Positions 18,618 through 31,995 of a stretch of DNA of 64,000 nucleotides are shown here, in pieces. The notes below the pieces were generated by a model, which worked only from the letters and a program-made list of their open reading frames with translations, searched no databases and was not told where the DNA came from. Position numbers and translations under genes: made by a program. Location of the stretch: the NCBI GenBank assembly GCA_024743195.1, contig JANSXE010000003.1, positions 310,001 to 374,000 on the forward strand, written 5' to 3'. Origin of the DNA: Alphaproteobacteria bacterium (GTDB lineage: Bacteria > Pseudomonadota > Alphaproteobacteria > UBA8366 > Aestuariispiraceae). Position 1 is the first letter of the stretch; each line of letters opens with the position of its first letter.

Positions 18618-19624
18618 ATCACTTTTCCGCGAATGATTCCGGTGGGCCTGATCAGCAGCACCGCCACCAGGATGATGAAGGAGACCGCGAACTTGTAGTC
18701 GGTCGACAGCAGCTGCACCAAGCCTTCCGGCGCCCAGCCCTCGGGTCCGAGATAGGCGAGAACCTTGCGGAAGGCGTAGGTCACCATGACCTCCGAGTAG
18801 GCCACGATGAAGGCGCCCAGAATCGCGCCGACCGGCTGGCCGATGCCGCCCAGGATGGTGGCGGCGAAGATCGGCAGCAGGATCTGCATGAAGATGAAGG
18901 GCTTATAGGTCTTGTCGAGGCCGTAGAGCGTGCCCGCGATCGCCGCCAGAGCGGCCGCGATGATCCAGCAGATCGCCACCACGCGCTCCGGACTGATGCC
19001 GGAGAGGAGCGCCAGATCCTCGTCGTCCGAATAGGCGCGCATCGCCTTGCCCGACCGCGTCTTCTGCAGGAACCAGAACAGCGCCGACATCACGGCCAGC
19101 GCCACGACGAGCGTGATGACCTGGGTCTGCTTGATCGCGATCCCTTCGTCGAGGCCGAGCGCGGCGCGCGAGTCGCGCGCATTGATGATGAAGCGCTCCC
19201 CGTCGGCGAAGCTCTGGTCGTCCGGGCCGATGATGAGCCGGATGATCCCGGCGAGCACGAACATGACGCCGACCGACACGATCGCCATCACGATCGGGTT
19301 GGAGCGCTGCTTGCGGTAGAAGCGGAACACCATCCGGTCGGTGGCGAGCGCCATGCCGATCGCCGCGGCGACGCCGATGGGCAGGGCCAGGAGCGCGGTC
19401 GGGAAGGGGGCGATGCTCACGCCGGCCTCCTGCATGCCCCAGGTCGCCAGGATCGACGCCATGGCCCCGAAGGACATCATCTCCCCGTGCGAGAAGTTGG
19501 CGAAGCGCAGGATGCCGAAAATCAGCGTGACGCCGAGCGCGCCGAGCGCGAGCTGCGCGCCGTAGGCCGTCGCCGGGACGAACACGAAGTTGGCGAAGAG
19601 GGCGAGGGCGTTGAGAATTTCCAT
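18614..19624 (-). CDS. livH: branched-chain amino acid-type ABC transporter permease (LivH-like)
   Basis: LALGALGVTLIFGILRFANFSHGEMMSFGAM, ILGGIGQPVGAILGAFIVAYSE; 4-bp overlap with livM. Confidence 0.88.
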   Translation of the reverse strand: MEILNALALFANFVFVPATAYGAQLALGALGVTLIFGILRFANFSHGEMMSFGAMASILATWGMQEAGVSIAPFPTALLALPIGVAAAIGMALATDRMVFRFYRKQRSNPIVMAIVSVGVMFVLAGIIRLIIGPDDQSFADGERFIINARDSRAALGLDEGIAIKQTQVITLVVALAVMSALFWFLQKTRSGKAMRAYSDDEDLALLSGISPERVVAICWIIAAALAAIAGTLYGLDKTYKPFIFMQILLPIFAATILGGIGQPVGAILGAFIVAYSEVMVTYAFRKVLAYLGPEGWAPEGLVQLLSTDYKFAVSFIILVAVLLIRPTGIIRGKVI

Positions 19625-19629
19625 GCGTC

Positions 19630-20334
19630 TCAGCCCCCCAGGAAGGAGCGCCGCACTTCCTCGTTCGCGAGGAGCGCTTCGCCGGTGTCGGTGAACCGGT
19701 TGCGGCCCTGGACGAGCACGAAGCCGTGATCGGCGATTTCCAGGGCCTGTCGGGCGTTTTGCTCGACCATCAGAATGGCGACGCCGGTGTCGGCGATCTC
19801 CAGGATCTTGTCGAACAGCTCGTCCATCACGATGGGCGAGACGCCGGCGGTCGGCTCGTCCAGCATCAAGAGCTTCGGTTTGGTCATCAGGGCGCGGCCG
19901 ACGGCGACCTGCTGGCGCTGGCCGCCCGAGAGTTCGCCGGCCGGCTGGCGGCGCTTTTCGGCCAGCACGGGAAAGAGGGAGAAGACGAGGTCCTTGGTGT
20001 CGCTCAGATCGTCGTCGCGGATGAAGCCGCCCATTTCGAGATTCTCTTCGACCGAGAGCGAGACGAAGACGTTGCGGTTCTGCGGCACGAAGGCCATGCC
20101 CTTCGGCACCCGGTCCTGCGGCGGCAGCGCGGTGATGTCTTCGCCGTCGAGGGTCACCGTCCCTTCGCGCAGGTTGAGCATGCCGAACACGGCCTTCATC
20201 GCGGTCGACTTGCCGGCCCCGTTCGGGCCGACGACGACGGCGATCTCGCCCGTTTCGACGGTGAGCGTGCAGTCCGTGATGATGTCGAGGCCCCCATAGC
20301 CCCCCGTCATCCCGGTCGCCGACAGAAAACTCAT
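19630..20334 (-). CDS. livF: ABC transporter ATP-binding protein (LivF-like)
   Basis: Walker A GPNGAGKST, LSGGQRQQVAVGRALMTKPKLLMLDEPTAGVSP. Confidence 0.9.
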   Translation of the reverse strand: MSFLSATGMTGGYGGLDIITDCTLTVETGEIAVVVGPNGAGKSTAMKAVFGMLNLREGTVTLDGEDITALPPQDRVPKGMAFVPQNRNVFVSLSVEENLEMGGFIRDDDLSDTKDLVFSLFPVLAEKRRQPAGELSGGQRQQVAVGRALMTKPKLLMLDEPTAGVSPIVMDELFDKILEIADTGVAILMVEQNARQALEIADHGFVLVQGRNRFTDTGEALLANEEVRRSFLGG

Positions 20335-21116
20335 GCGCGCGCCTTCTTCCGCTTGTGGGTGACGCCGGTGCCTAGATAGGCCTCGATCACCTCTTCGTTG
20401 TTCTTGACCGCGTCGACCGTCCCCTGGGTCAACAGTCTGCCCTCGGCCATGACGATCACCGGATCGCAGAGCCGGGCGATGAAGTCCATGTCGTGCTCGA
20501 TCAGGCAGAAGGTGTAGCCGCGTTCCTCGTTCAGCCGTTGGATCGAGGTGGCGATGGTGTTGAGCAGCGTGCGGTTCACGCCGGCCCCGACCTCGTCCAG
20601 GAGAACGATCTTGGCGTCCACCATCATGGTCCGGCCGAGCTCCAGTAGCTTCTTCTGACCGCCGGAGAGATTGCCCGCCAGTTCGTTCTCAAGGTGTGGG
20701 ATTTCGAGGAACTCGATCACCTCGCGGGCGCGCTCGCGGTTGCGCGCCTCGGTCTCCATCACCTTGCCGAAATTGAACCAGGTGTGGCGAAGCTGCTCGC
20801 CCTCCTGCTGGCCGGGCACCGTCATCAGGTTTTCCAGCACCGTCAGCGAGGAGAATTCATGCGCGATCTGAAAGGTGCGCAGCAGCCCCTTGTGGAAGAG
20901 CTCGTGCGGCTCAAGCTCGGTGACGTCCTCCCCGTCCAGATAGATCTGTCCGGAAGACGGCGGGAAGACGCCCGCGATGATGTTGAAGAGCGTCGTCTTG
21001 CCGGCGCCGTTCGGGCCGATCAGCCCCGTGATCGAGCCTTTCTCGATCGTCAGCGACACGCCGTCGACGGCGCGGATGCCGCCGAAATACTTGGCGACGT
21101 TCTCAACCCTGATCAT
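20331..21116 (-). CDS. livG: ABC transporter ATP-binding protein (LivG-like)
   Basis: GLIGPNGAGKTTLFNIIAGVFPPSSG, NLSGGQKKLLELGRTMMVDAKIVLLDEVGAGVN. Confidence 0.9.
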   Translation of the reverse strand: MIRVENVAKYFGGIRAVDGVSLTIEKGSITGLIGPNGAGKTTLFNIIAGVFPPSSGQIYLDGEDVTELEPHELFHKGLLRTFQIAHEFSSLTVLENLMTVPGQQEGEQLRHTWFNFGKVMETEARNRERAREVIEFLEIPHLENELAGNLSGGQKKLLELGRTMMVDAKIVLLDEVGAGVNRTLLNTIATSIQRLNEERGYTFCLIEHDMDFIARLCDPVIVMAEGRLLTQGTVDAVKNNEEVIEAYLGTGVTHKRKKARA

Positions 21117-21224
21117 ACCCCGTAAAGGCCCCCGAAGCCCCTGAATGCGCCCTGAACGCCCCCCAAAGAAGGAACGGCCAGGGGAGCGCCCTGACCGTTC
21201 CTCCGTCGAACCGGAAATCGGTCC

Positions 21225-22415
21225 TTAGTGATACATGACGGTGGTGAACTGGCCGCCGTCGATGACCGTCTCGCGGAAGCTGCCCGCCGATTCGCCGGGG
21301 CCGATCAGCTCCAGCGCGGTGCCGCCGACATAGTCGATCTCACCGCCGTCGGCCAGGATCTGCAGGGCCTTCTTGAGCTCGCCCGGGAAGATCTGCTCGC
21401 CCGGCGCGTTCGCGACGTCGAAGACCTTGTCCTTGTAGACCGACGGGTCGGTCGAATTGGCGGCCTGCATGGCCAGCAGCAGGATGGCCGACGCGTCGTA
21501 GGCCTCGGGCACGTAGGGATCGTCGCCCTTGAAGCCCTTGCCTTCGCTCAGCTTCGCCATCATCGCAGCGCCCGGGCTGTCGGTGCCCGGGTTGGTGCCG
21601 ATCGAGCCGTTGATGTCGCCGCCGAAATTGTCCGTCAGCGCCTCGCCGACCATGCCGTCCGGCAGGATGAAGGTGTCGAACGCGCCGGTGTCCAGCGCGG
21701 CCTGGATCATGCCCTTGCCGCCCTGGTCGAGATAGCCGGCGACGATCAGCACCTCGCCGCCCGCGGCGGCCAGCGTGCCGACTTCGGCCGAATAGTCGGC
21801 CTTGCCGTCCTCATGCGCGGCGACGGCGGTGATCGATCCGCCCTTGGCCTCGAAGGCGGCCTGGATCGCGTCCGCGAGACCCTTGCCGTAGTCGTTGTTG
21901 GTGTAGGTCAGCGCGGCCGAGGCGATCCCGCGGCGCTCCAGAATCTGGCCGATGATCTCGCCCTGGCGCGCGTCGGACGGCGCGGTGCGGAAGAAGTAGC
22001 CGTCGTCCTCGATCGTCGACAGCGCCGGCGACGTGGCCGACGGGGAGATCATGACCATGCCGTTCGGACGGGCGACGTTGTTGAGCACGGCGGTCGAGGC
22101 GCCGGAGCAGGTGGCGCCGACGATGCCGTGCACACCCTCGGCGGTGACCAGGCGGTCGGCGGCGGCCGTCGCGGCGGCGGCGTCGATGCAGGTGCTGTCG
22201 CCACGGATCGACACGACCGTGCGCCCGCCGAGGAAGATCCCGCTGTCGGAGACTTCCTGAATCGCCATCTCGCCGCCCAGAGCCATCGGCCTGACGAGCG
22301 ATTCCGTCGGGCCGGTGAAGCCCTGCAGCATGCCGACCTTGACCGGATCGTCCTGCGCCGCCGCCGGAGCGGTCAACGCGGCCGACGCGAGCAGAATGGC
22401 TAGCATTTTCTTCAT
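21225..22415 (-). CDS. ABC transporter substrate-binding protein (Liv-type)
   Basis: Signal peptide MKKMLAILLASAALTAPAAAQ, then PVKVGMLQGFTGPTESLVRPMALGGEMAIQEV; operon context. Confidence 0.9.
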   Translation of the reverse strand: MKKMLAILLASAALTAPAAAQDDPVKVGMLQGFTGPTESLVRPMALGGEMAIQEVSDSGIFLGGRTVVSIRGDSTCIDAAAATAAADRLVTAEGVHGIVGATCSGASTAVLNNVARPNGMVMISPSATSPALSTIEDDGYFFRTAPSDARQGEIIGQILERRGIASAALTYTNNDYGKGLADAIQAAFEAKGGSITAVAAHEDGKADYSAEVGTLAAAGGEVLIVAGYLDQGGKGMIQAALDTGAFDTFILPDGMVGEALTDNFGGDINGSIGTNPGTDSPGAAMMAKLSEGKGFKGDDPYVPEAYDASAILLLAMQAANSTDPSVYKDKVFDVANAPGEQIFPGELKKALQILADGGEIDYVGGTALELIGPGESAGSFRETVIDGGQFTTVMYH

Positions 22416-22681
22416 GATGAACCTTTCCCTGTCTTGCGAGTGTTCGTTCTTGTCCCTGCGCGCAGTATACAGATCGACGCTAGGGTTTCCAGACGTGCTA
22501 AGAGGTGGGCGCCGCCGCCCGGCCGTCAAGGGCTTTGCGGGGCGCGGCGCGATGGCTTAGGCTTGCGCCGGAGCGCCCGCGCGGGCGGCGTCTGCGCGCC
22601 AACCGCAGTCGCCACCACCGTCAGTCGCCGCACCGTCAGTCGCCACACCGTCTCCGTTTCAGGGAAAGAAGAGGGCCCGCC

Positions 22682-23215
22682 ATGTCCGGCAGCTTCAACA
22701 AGGTCATCCTCATCGGCAATCTGGGGCGCGACCCCGAGGTCCGGACGATGCAGAACGGCGACAAGGTCGCGAACCTGAACATCGCCACTTCCGAGCGCTG
22801 GCGCGACCGGGAAGGCAACCAGCAGGAGCGCACCGAGTGGCACCGCGTCGTGATCTTCGGCCGCGTCGCCGAGATCGCCGAGCGCTATCTGAAGAAGGGC
22901 TCGAAGGTGCTGATCGAAGGCCAGTTGCAGACCCGCAAATGGCAGGACCAGTCCGGCCAGGACCGCTACACGACGGAGGTCGTCGTGCGCGGCTTCGGCG
23001 GCAACATGACGATGTTGGACAGCGCCGGCGGCGGAGGCGGGGGCGGCGGTTACGGCGGCGGCTCCGGGGGAGACGAGCCGTTCGGCGACAGCTACGGCGG
23101 CGGGAGCGGGAGCGGGGGCGGCCGCGGCGGCTCTTCCTCCTCCGGTTCGGGCGGCGGCGGTCGCTCCGGCGGCTCGGACTACAGCCAGGATCTCGACGAC
23201 GATATTCCGTTTTGA
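22682..23215 (+). CDS. ssb: single-stranded DNA-binding protein
   Basis: [40 protein letters not shown], Gly-rich linker and DDDIPF tip. Confidence 0.96.
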   Translation: MSGSFNKVILIGNLGRDPEVRTMQNGDKVANLNIATSERWRDREGNQQERTEWHRVVIFGRVAEIAERYLKKGSKVLIEGQLQTRKWQDQSGQDRYTTEVVVRGFGGNMTMLDSAGGGGGGGGYGGGSGGDEPFGDSYGGGSGSGGGRGGSSSSGSGGGGRSGGSDYSQDLDDDIPF

Positions 23216-23227
23216 GACCGAGCCCCG

Positions 23228-23266
23228 GCCGGGCGCGGCGCGTGATTCGCGAACGACGCGCCCGGC
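23228..23266. terminator. candidate hairpin downstream of ssb
   Basis: Perfect 10-bp inverted repeat GCCGGGCGCG ... CGCGCCCGGC with a 19-nt loop; no T-tract. Confidence 0.3.
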
Positions 23267-23518
23267 GCGGCGCGGGGGAGGCCCTCAGGGGCTGCGCGCT
23301 CTCAGGTGCATCGGCGTGAAAAGTGCGTCTCAATCCCCTGAAACTAAAGCTTTTGTTCAGAGTGATCTCTTGGCGGCCTCAGGATGCCAAGCGGGGTCTT
23401 TTGGGTGTTTCTTTCCCGGGCGCTATGCTAAATCCTCCACCGCCGTTCATAAGGCTTCCCAAGGCCTCTTAGCGCGCCTCCGGCGAGGCCCGCGCGCCCT
23501 GACCGTCAGAGAGTATCC

Positions 23519-26356
<2,838 letters not shown>

Positions 26357-26409
26357 CCCGACGCCGCCCTCGGCGCCATGTGCGCGCGATGCAAGCGGGG
26401 GAGTAGGGA

Positions 26410-26943
26410 ATGGCTTTGAGCGAGCGGGTCGGGATCTATCCCGGCACCTTCGATCCGATCACGAACGGCCACATGGACATCATAAGCCGGGCGGCGACGC
26501 ATCTGTGCGACCGTCTGGTCGTCTCGGTGGCCGTCAACGTCGGCAAGGGGCCGCTCTTTTCGCTGGAGGAGCGCGTTGCGCTCGTGAAGGCGGAGGTCGA
26601 GGCCCTGACCGGTCCCGGCGCGGCGGAGATCGAGGTGAAGCCCTTCAGCGGCCTGCTGATGCATTGGGCGGAGGAGTGCGGCGCCAGCATGATCGTGCGC
26701 GGCCTGCGCGCGGTCTCGGACTTCGAGTACGAGTTCCAGATGACCGGCATGAACGCGCGGCTCAACAAGGAGGTGGAGACGGTCTTCCTGATGTCCTCTG
26801 AGCGGCACCAGTTCATCTCCAGCCGGTTCGTGAAGGAGATCCGGGAGCTCGGCGGAGACATCTCGCAGTTCGTCAGCCCGCGCGTGATGCAGGCGCTGGA
26901 TCAGAAGTTCACCCACACGCGCCGGGCCGGGCATGGCGACTAG
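26410..26943 (+). CDS. coaD: phosphopantetheine adenylyltransferase
   Basis: VGIYPGTFDPITNGHMDIISRA, IVRGLRAVSDFEYEFQMTGMNARLN, SSERHQFISSRFVKEI. Confidence 0.97.
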   Translation: MALSERVGIYPGTFDPITNGHMDIISRAATHLCDRLVVSVAVNVGKGPLFSLEERVALVKAEVEALTGPGAAEIEVKPFSGLLMHWAEECGASMIVRGLRAVSDFEYEFQMTGMNARLNKEVETVFLMSSERHQFISSRFVKEIRELGGDISQFVSPRVMQALDQKFTHTRRAGHGD

Positions 26944-27265
26944 CCGGGCGCTCTGGCTCGCGCTGGCGGTCGCGCTTGCCGCCTGCGCCGACGCGCCGGA
27001 GGAGCGCGCGTCCGGCCCTGCGGAGCTGATCGGTCTCAGCGAGGCTGAAACGCTCTCTCGGTTCGGGGCGCCGGACCGGCGGCGGACGGGCGAGGGGGGC
27101 GCGATCCTGTTCTACGAGGCGGCGCGATTCGACGCCCTGCGCGGCGGCGACGCGCCGACGATACGGGGCGGCTCGCAGGGCATGGATGCGTCGCTTACCT
27201 GCTACCGCGCGCTGACGGTCCGCGACGGCGCGGTGGTCGCGGTCGACTCGGTCGGCGGCTGTTGA
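26933..27265 (+). CDS. small putative lipoprotein
   Basis: LALAVALAACADAPEE lipobox-like sequence; start overlaps the end of coaD. Confidence 0.6.
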   Translation: MATSRALWLALAVALAACADAPEERASGPAELIGLSEAETLSRFGAPDRRRTGEGGAILFYEAARFDALRGGDAPTIRGGSQGMDASLTCYRALTVRDGAVVAVDSVGGC

Positions 27266-27282
27266 CGCGGTCCCTGACCGCG
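27266..27282. terminator. candidate small hairpin at the boundary of the polysaccharide locus
   Basis: CGCGGTC-cct-GACCGCG perfect 7-bp stem with 3-nt loop immediately after the lipoprotein stop; no T-tract. Confidence 0.3.
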
Positions 27283-27358
27283 CGATGCATACTCTGAGCG
27301 GGCGTCCGCGGATCCGGTCCGGGCGACCTCGGTCATCTTCGTGATTTTCCGAGTGTCC

Positions 27359-28477
27359 ATGATGCATGTGCTTCATATTGTGATCGATCTGGAAGCAGGG
27401 GGGGCGGAGCGATCGCTCGTCAACCTGCTGGCGCAATCGACTGCGGGTTCCGTACGTCATAGCGTCTTGTGCCTCAGAAACCTCGGATTCTTTGCAGATC
27501 AGGCCCGTGCGACCGGTGCGTGCGTAAAGCGCCTCGGGGTCGGCGCGGCGACCGCGCCGTTTGACGCGCTTCGTCTACGCCGGGACGTGCGGGATGCGGC
27601 GCCTGACATCGTTCAGGGATGGATGTATTACGCAAATCTTGCGGCGTGGGCGGCTGTTGCCGGGCGTCGTGCTGGGCGGCGGCCCCGCCTGATTTGGGGC
27701 TTGCGGTGCTCTGATATGGATTTCAGCGCCTATTCCATGAAGCTGCGCGCGGCCGTCCGTCTGGGCGCGCTGTTGAGCGCCTCCCCCGACGCGATCGTCG
27801 CCAATTCACATGCCGGCGTCGTCGCCCATCGAGCCATCGGATATGGAAATCCGACGTTCGAGGTTGTCGAGAACGGCTTCGATCTAGCGCGATTCACACC
27901 TGTGGCGAGTTTCGAGGCAAGGGCGGAGGCGAAGCGGCGCTTGGGACTCTCGGGCGACGACTTCACATGCGTCACCGTGGCGCGCGCGGATCCCATGAAG
28001 GACTATGCGACCTTAATCGCGTTGGCGGCCCGCCTGCCGCACATTCGGTTCGTCGCCGTCGGCGCCGGAACGGAAGCGCTTGAGGGGCCGTCCAATTTCT
28101 TCGGTCTCGGGCGTCGTCGCGACGTACCGGATATCCTGCACGCCGCGGACCTTTTGGTGTCTGCGTCCCGCTACGGCGAAGGCATGCCGAATGCGATCGG
28201 CGAGGCGATGGCGTCGGCTGTTCCCGTGGTGGCGACGGATTGCGGGGACTCGCGGCGCATGCTGGTCGACGCCTTCGACGGCGCAGCGCCGGCCGGGGTT
28301 GTGACTCCGATCGGGGATGTCGAATCGTTGCGCGCAGCCGTCCAGTCCCTTTGGGCCGATCCCGAGAGAGGGCGCGCGTTGGGGCGGGCCGGACGGAGCA
28401 GAGCCGAGAGCCGATACAGCGTCCGAGCCAATGTCGAGGCGTGGGGACGGATCTATCAGCGCGTCATGTGGGGCTAA
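27359..28477 (+). CDS. glycosyltransferase family 4
   Basis: MMHVLHIVIDLEAGGAERSLVNLLAQ, VVENGFDLARF, VSASRYGEGMPNAIGEAMASAVPVVATDCGD. Confidence 0.9.
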   Translation: MMHVLHIVIDLEAGGAERSLVNLLAQSTAGSVRHSVLCLRNLGFFADQARATGACVKRLGVGAATAPFDALRLRRDVRDAAPDIVQGWMYYANLAAWAAVAGRRAGRRPRLIWGLRCSDMDFSAYSMKLRAAVRLGALLSASPDAIVANSHAGVVAHRAIGYGNPTFEVVENGFDLARFTPVASFEARAEAKRRLGLSGDDFTCVTVARADPMKDYATLIALAARLPHIRFVAVGAGTEALEGPSNFFGLGRRRDVPDILHAADLLVSASRYGEGMPNAIGEAMASAVPVVATDCGDSRRMLVDAFDGAAPAGVVTPIGDVESLRAAVQSLWADPERGRALGRAGRSRAESRYSVRANVEAWGRIYQRVMWG

Positions 28478-28486
28478 GGCGCGGAT

Positions 28487-30391
28487 CTAGGCGTCGACCC
28501 AAGTTTCGAACCATCGCTCGAGCCTAAGCAAGGCCCACAATCGATATTGGTATCGGTCCCCGCCGTCGCGCAGATCGTTCAGCATCTCGACGATATGGGC
28601 GTGATTGAATAGGCCGCGACGTTTCACCGTTTCCTCAGACAGGCTGTCCGTGAGCATGGTCCAGAGCTCCGTGCGAAGCCATTGCGCCAGCGGTACGCTC
28701 AAACCGACCTTGTCCCGCAACAGCACCTCTTCCGGGAGAAGGTTTTGCATTGAATCGATCAGAACCGCTTTGCCGTTGGTCCCGGGCAAGCGCAACGACG
28801 CCGGAAGCGAAGCGCAGAATTCCACGAGTTCATGGTCGAGGAAGGGGCATCGCACTTCCAGGCCATAGGCCATGGAGGCCCGATCCGTCTTGGTCATGAG
28901 CGCGTTGGGAAGATACGCGGTCAGGTCATAGGCGGCCGCGCGGGCGGCGATGGGCGCGTCCCCCATTCGGTCGAGCGCGCTGGCGATTTCCTCGGAGACG
29001 CTCTCATCGACATGGGCGGCCATCCCGTCCGCATAGAGTTGAGGTCTGTCCGCATCGCTGAAGAACGAGATCATGTTGGCGTAGCGCAGCCGTGTCGGGT
29101 GCGCCATTTCTGACATCAGACGCGTCACGTACCGCAGAACGCGCGGGGCGTTCGCGCCGAAATCGAGCTCCGCGCTGAGGCGGGAGAGCACAAACCGAAG
29201 CGGCTGCGGGATGACGTCGAGAAAGCCGGCCATCTTGCAGCCGGCGTAGCGCGGATAGCCGAGCAGAACCTCGTCGCCGCCGTCGCCCGACAGAGCGACG
29301 TCGACATGTTGCTTCGCCAGCCTCGACATCTGCATGGCCGGCAGAATCGCTGGATCCGCGAAAGGCTCATCCAGAAGCGAGTCGAGGGCGAACAGATCCT
29401 TGATCATCTCCGAGTGCGGGAAGAACTCATAGTGATCGCAGTCCAACTGCTCGGCCACCAATCGGGCGTAGTGGCGTTCGTCGTTGATCCTGTCCTCGAA
29501 GCCCACGGTAAAGGCCTTCAGACCCTCGCCGCCGAAGCTCCGCAGCGTGTGGGCGATCGCGCTGGAATCGACGCCGCCGGACAGAAACAACCCAAGGGGC
29601 ACGTCGCTGATCCGTTGTCGTTTGACTGCGAGGATCAAATGTTCGCGAAGCCGTTCGGCGGCTTCGATCGGGTCGGTGACGGCCGGGGTCGGCTGGTCAG
29701 GCAACCGCCAGTATGGATCCGGCTTGGGGAGCGCGGTCAGGTCCCCTCGGCGCAGCCGCAGCCGCGTGGCGGGCGGTAGGGACTGAATTCCGTCGAAGGC
29801 CGTGTGCGGGCTTGGCGTGTACTGGTAGGTGAGATAGCGGTGCAGCGCGGCGGAGTTCGCGCGCCGGCGGAAGCCGGGCCATGTCAGGAGGGCCTTTATC
29901 TCGGAAGCGAAGAGAAAGGCGCCGTTTTCAAAGGCGTAGAAAAGCGGTTTCTCCCCAAACCGGTCTCGCGCGAGGAACAGGCTTTCGTCACGCGCGTCGA
30001 ACACGGCGAAGGCGAACATCCCAATCAGTTTCTCGGGCGTTTCGTCGCCCCATTCGAGATACGCCTTGAGCAGGACCTCCGTATCGCCGGTGGATTTGAA
30101 CCGCACCCCGCGCGCCGCGAGTTCCTCTCGCAGTTCCTGGAAATTGTAGATCTCGCCGTTGAAAACGATGTGGACCTTACCGCTGTCGTCGGTCATCGGC
30201 TGCCGGGCGTTGTCGGAGAGGTCGAGTATCTTCAGGCGCCGATGGGCGAAACCGATTCCCGGTCCGCTCCACAGGCCCTCGCCCTGCGGCCCGCGATGCC
30301 GCAGACTTTGCGCCATGCGCGCCAGACGCTCGTCGCTGTCGGGGGCGCTAAGCGTCCCCTGCTTCAAAAAGTATCCGGCGATGCCGCACAT
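28487..30391 (-). CDS. asnB: asparagine synthase (glutamine-hydrolysing), surface-polysaccharide type
   Basis: MCGIAGYFLKQG, FNGEIYNFQELREEL, LFLSGGVDSSAIAHTL, SGDGGDEVLLGY. Confidence 0.92.
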   Translation of the reverse strand: MCGIAGYFLKQGTLSAPDSDERLARMAQSLRHRGPQGEGLWSGPGIGFAHRRLKILDLSDNARQPMTDDSGKVHIVFNGEIYNFQELREELAARGVRFKSTGDTEVLLKAYLEWGDETPEKLIGMFAFAVFDARDESLFLARDRFGEKPLFYAFENGAFLFASEIKALLTWPGFRRRANSAALHRYLTYQYTPSPHTAFDGIQSLPPATRLRLRRGDLTALPKPDPYWRLPDQPTPAVTDPIEAAERLREHLILAVKRQRISDVPLGLFLSGGVDSSAIAHTLRSFGGEGLKAFTVGFEDRINDERHYARLVAEQLDCDHYEFFPHSEMIKDLFALDSLLDEPFADPAILPAMQMSRLAKQHVDVALSGDGGDEVLLGYPRYAGCKMAGFLDVIPQPLRFVLSRLSAELDFGANAPRVLRYVTRLMSEMAHPTRLRYANMISFFSDADRPQLYADGMAAHVDESVSEEIASALDRMGDAPIAARAAAYDLTAYLPNALMTKTDRASMAYGLEVRCPFLDHELVEFCASLPASLRLPGTNGKAVLIDSMQNLLPEEVLLRDKVGLSVPLAQWLRTELWTMLTDSLSEETVKRRGLFNHAHIVEMLNDLRDGGDRYQYRLWALLRLERWFETWVDA

Positions 30392-30397
30392 GAAATC

Positions 30398-31702
30398 CTA
30401 GGCCCGGGACGGGGTTTGGGGAGGGGCGCCTAGTGGCGGCCCGGCATGGTCGCGCGTGATGGCCGACGTTGATGGCGCCGGCCGCCACAGCACCGCGATC
30501 GCAATTGTCCAGATCGTAAATTGCAGACTGATCCACCAGCTCTGCCAGACCCCGAAACTGGCGTTCGAGACGACGAACATGAAGGCGAGAACAGCGAGCA
30601 GGCCCGCCTTGCGGGCCCTCGATTGCGACCGATTGGCGCCCAAGGCTATCGCCGCACCGCCGTAAAGCGCTGCGAACAGCAGGGCCCCCGGCAGTCCAAG
30701 CTCCAACCAGACCTGCAGCGGGTTGTTATGAGGGTGCAGGGGAATGAACTCGGCCGCGCCGAGCTGCATCAGCGCGTACCATTGCGGAAGCTGTTGAACG
30801 GACGCGCCGAGGTAGTTGCTCGGGACGATCGCATCGGCTCCCGGCAGCGCCCGCGCGGTATCGAGACCCCACCCGAGCCAGCGGGCTTCGTGAATTTGTT
30901 CGATGGTGAACTGCCAGATCGAAACCCGATGCAATCCGGAACTGCTCAACCGCTCAAGTACGGCGATTGGAGCCTCGGGCGACCACGGAGCGGCCAGGAC
31001 CATCGTGACAGCGACTCCGGCGATCAGCACGCCCACGACCCTCGGCGCCAGCGCCGCAGAGCACAACACGGCCAGTCCCACCATGTAAGCAAGCAGCGCC
31101 GTTGTGCTTTCCGTCGTGACGATGGCGCCGCCGGCGAGCAACGCGATAACGCCGGCGCGGTAGTATTTTCCAGAGTTGATGAAGTGAGTCGCGAGAACGA
31201 GGGTGAGGGCGGCCAGACAGGTTCCGCCCACCTTGTACAGGGTAACGTCGACTGCGGGCTGTGATTCCGATGCGATCGCGAGAACCCGCGCGCCCAGCGC
31301 CTCACCCAGATGGAGAAGAATAAGAACTCCGATGGTCCCCAGAGTGCTGACGTGCAGCGCCTGCAGGGCGGTCTGGCGGGTCAACAGGTCGGTGCGCTCG
31401 ACGGCGGCCAAGGCGAGGGCGCCCAGCGCGAACAGAACGGGCAGGCGCGATATCCTGGTAGCGGTCTCGTCCGGGGCCACGCTCCATACGATTGAGGCCG
31501 CCCCCCAAAGGACAAGGCCCAGTAGGACGCCGCCGAGACAAATCAGGAGCCTGCGATTGAGTCGCTTGCGCGCGACAATGACGAGCGGCAAGACGGTCGC
31601 AAGGAACAAGCTGGTGAGCTGCACCGGCGCGAAGGTCGCGACGATCGGCGCGGCCGCCGCCAAGAGGGCGACCAGAAACGATGCAGGCGTAACGCGCGTC
31701 AT
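30398..31702 (-). CDS. O-antigen ligase/polymerase-like membrane protein
   Basis: Polytopic; C-terminal PLHPHNNPLQVWLELGLPGALLFAALYGGA matches the Wzy_C/WaaL H-N-x-x-L-Q motif. Confidence 0.82.
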   Translation of the reverse strand: MTRVTPASFLVALLAAAAPIVATFAPVQLTSLFLATVLPLVIVARKRLNRRLLICLGGVLLGLVLWGAASIVWSVAPDETATRISRLPVLFALGALALAAVERTDLLTRQTALQALHVSTLGTIGVLILLHLGEALGARVLAIASESQPAVDVTLYKVGGTCLAALTLVLATHFINSGKYYRAGVIALLAGGAIVTTESTTALLAYMVGLAVLCSAALAPRVVGVLIAGVAVTMVLAAPWSPEAPIAVLERLSSSGLHRVSIWQFTIEQIHEARWLGWGLDTARALPGADAIVPSNYLGASVQQLPQWYALMQLGAAEFIPLHPHNNPLQVWLELGLPGALLFAALYGGAAIALGANRSQSRARKAGLLAVLAFMFVVSNASFGVWQSWWISLQFTIWTIAIAVLWRPAPSTSAITRDHAGPPLGAPPQTPSRA

Positions 31703-31995
31703 CCAGGGCTACGCCTTCATCGCAAAAGCTTTCGGACACGCCAAACGAGCGCCGATCCCGCTTTGGCCGCAGTGCGAAAGGCCCGCAGATCGCGATCCGT
31801 TCGGTTTCAATCGATGGCCAAGCATTCCGGCTTTCCTCCAACGGAGCGGCGCCTTCGGATGGGAGGCGCATCCCGATATCTGGTCGGGGCGGTCCCTGAC
31901 AAGACAGGGTCGCCGACTTCACCTTATTCAGCCGGAGGCCGGCTGCAAGGTCGGCGTTAAGGCGCCATGCCGAGCCGCACAAAACGGATTGGTCG

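Noticed and set aside
17178-18698. 506-aa plus-strand ORF opposite livM
   Set aside because: His/Asp/Arg-rich shadow ORF; livM is supported by membrane topology and operon context.
21228-22403. 391-aa plus-strand ORF opposite the substrate-binding protein
   Set aside because: Shadow ORF; the minus-strand protein has a signal peptide and family motifs.
23020-23190. Gly/Ser-rich repetitive DNA in ssb
   Set aside because: Normal disordered SSB linker.
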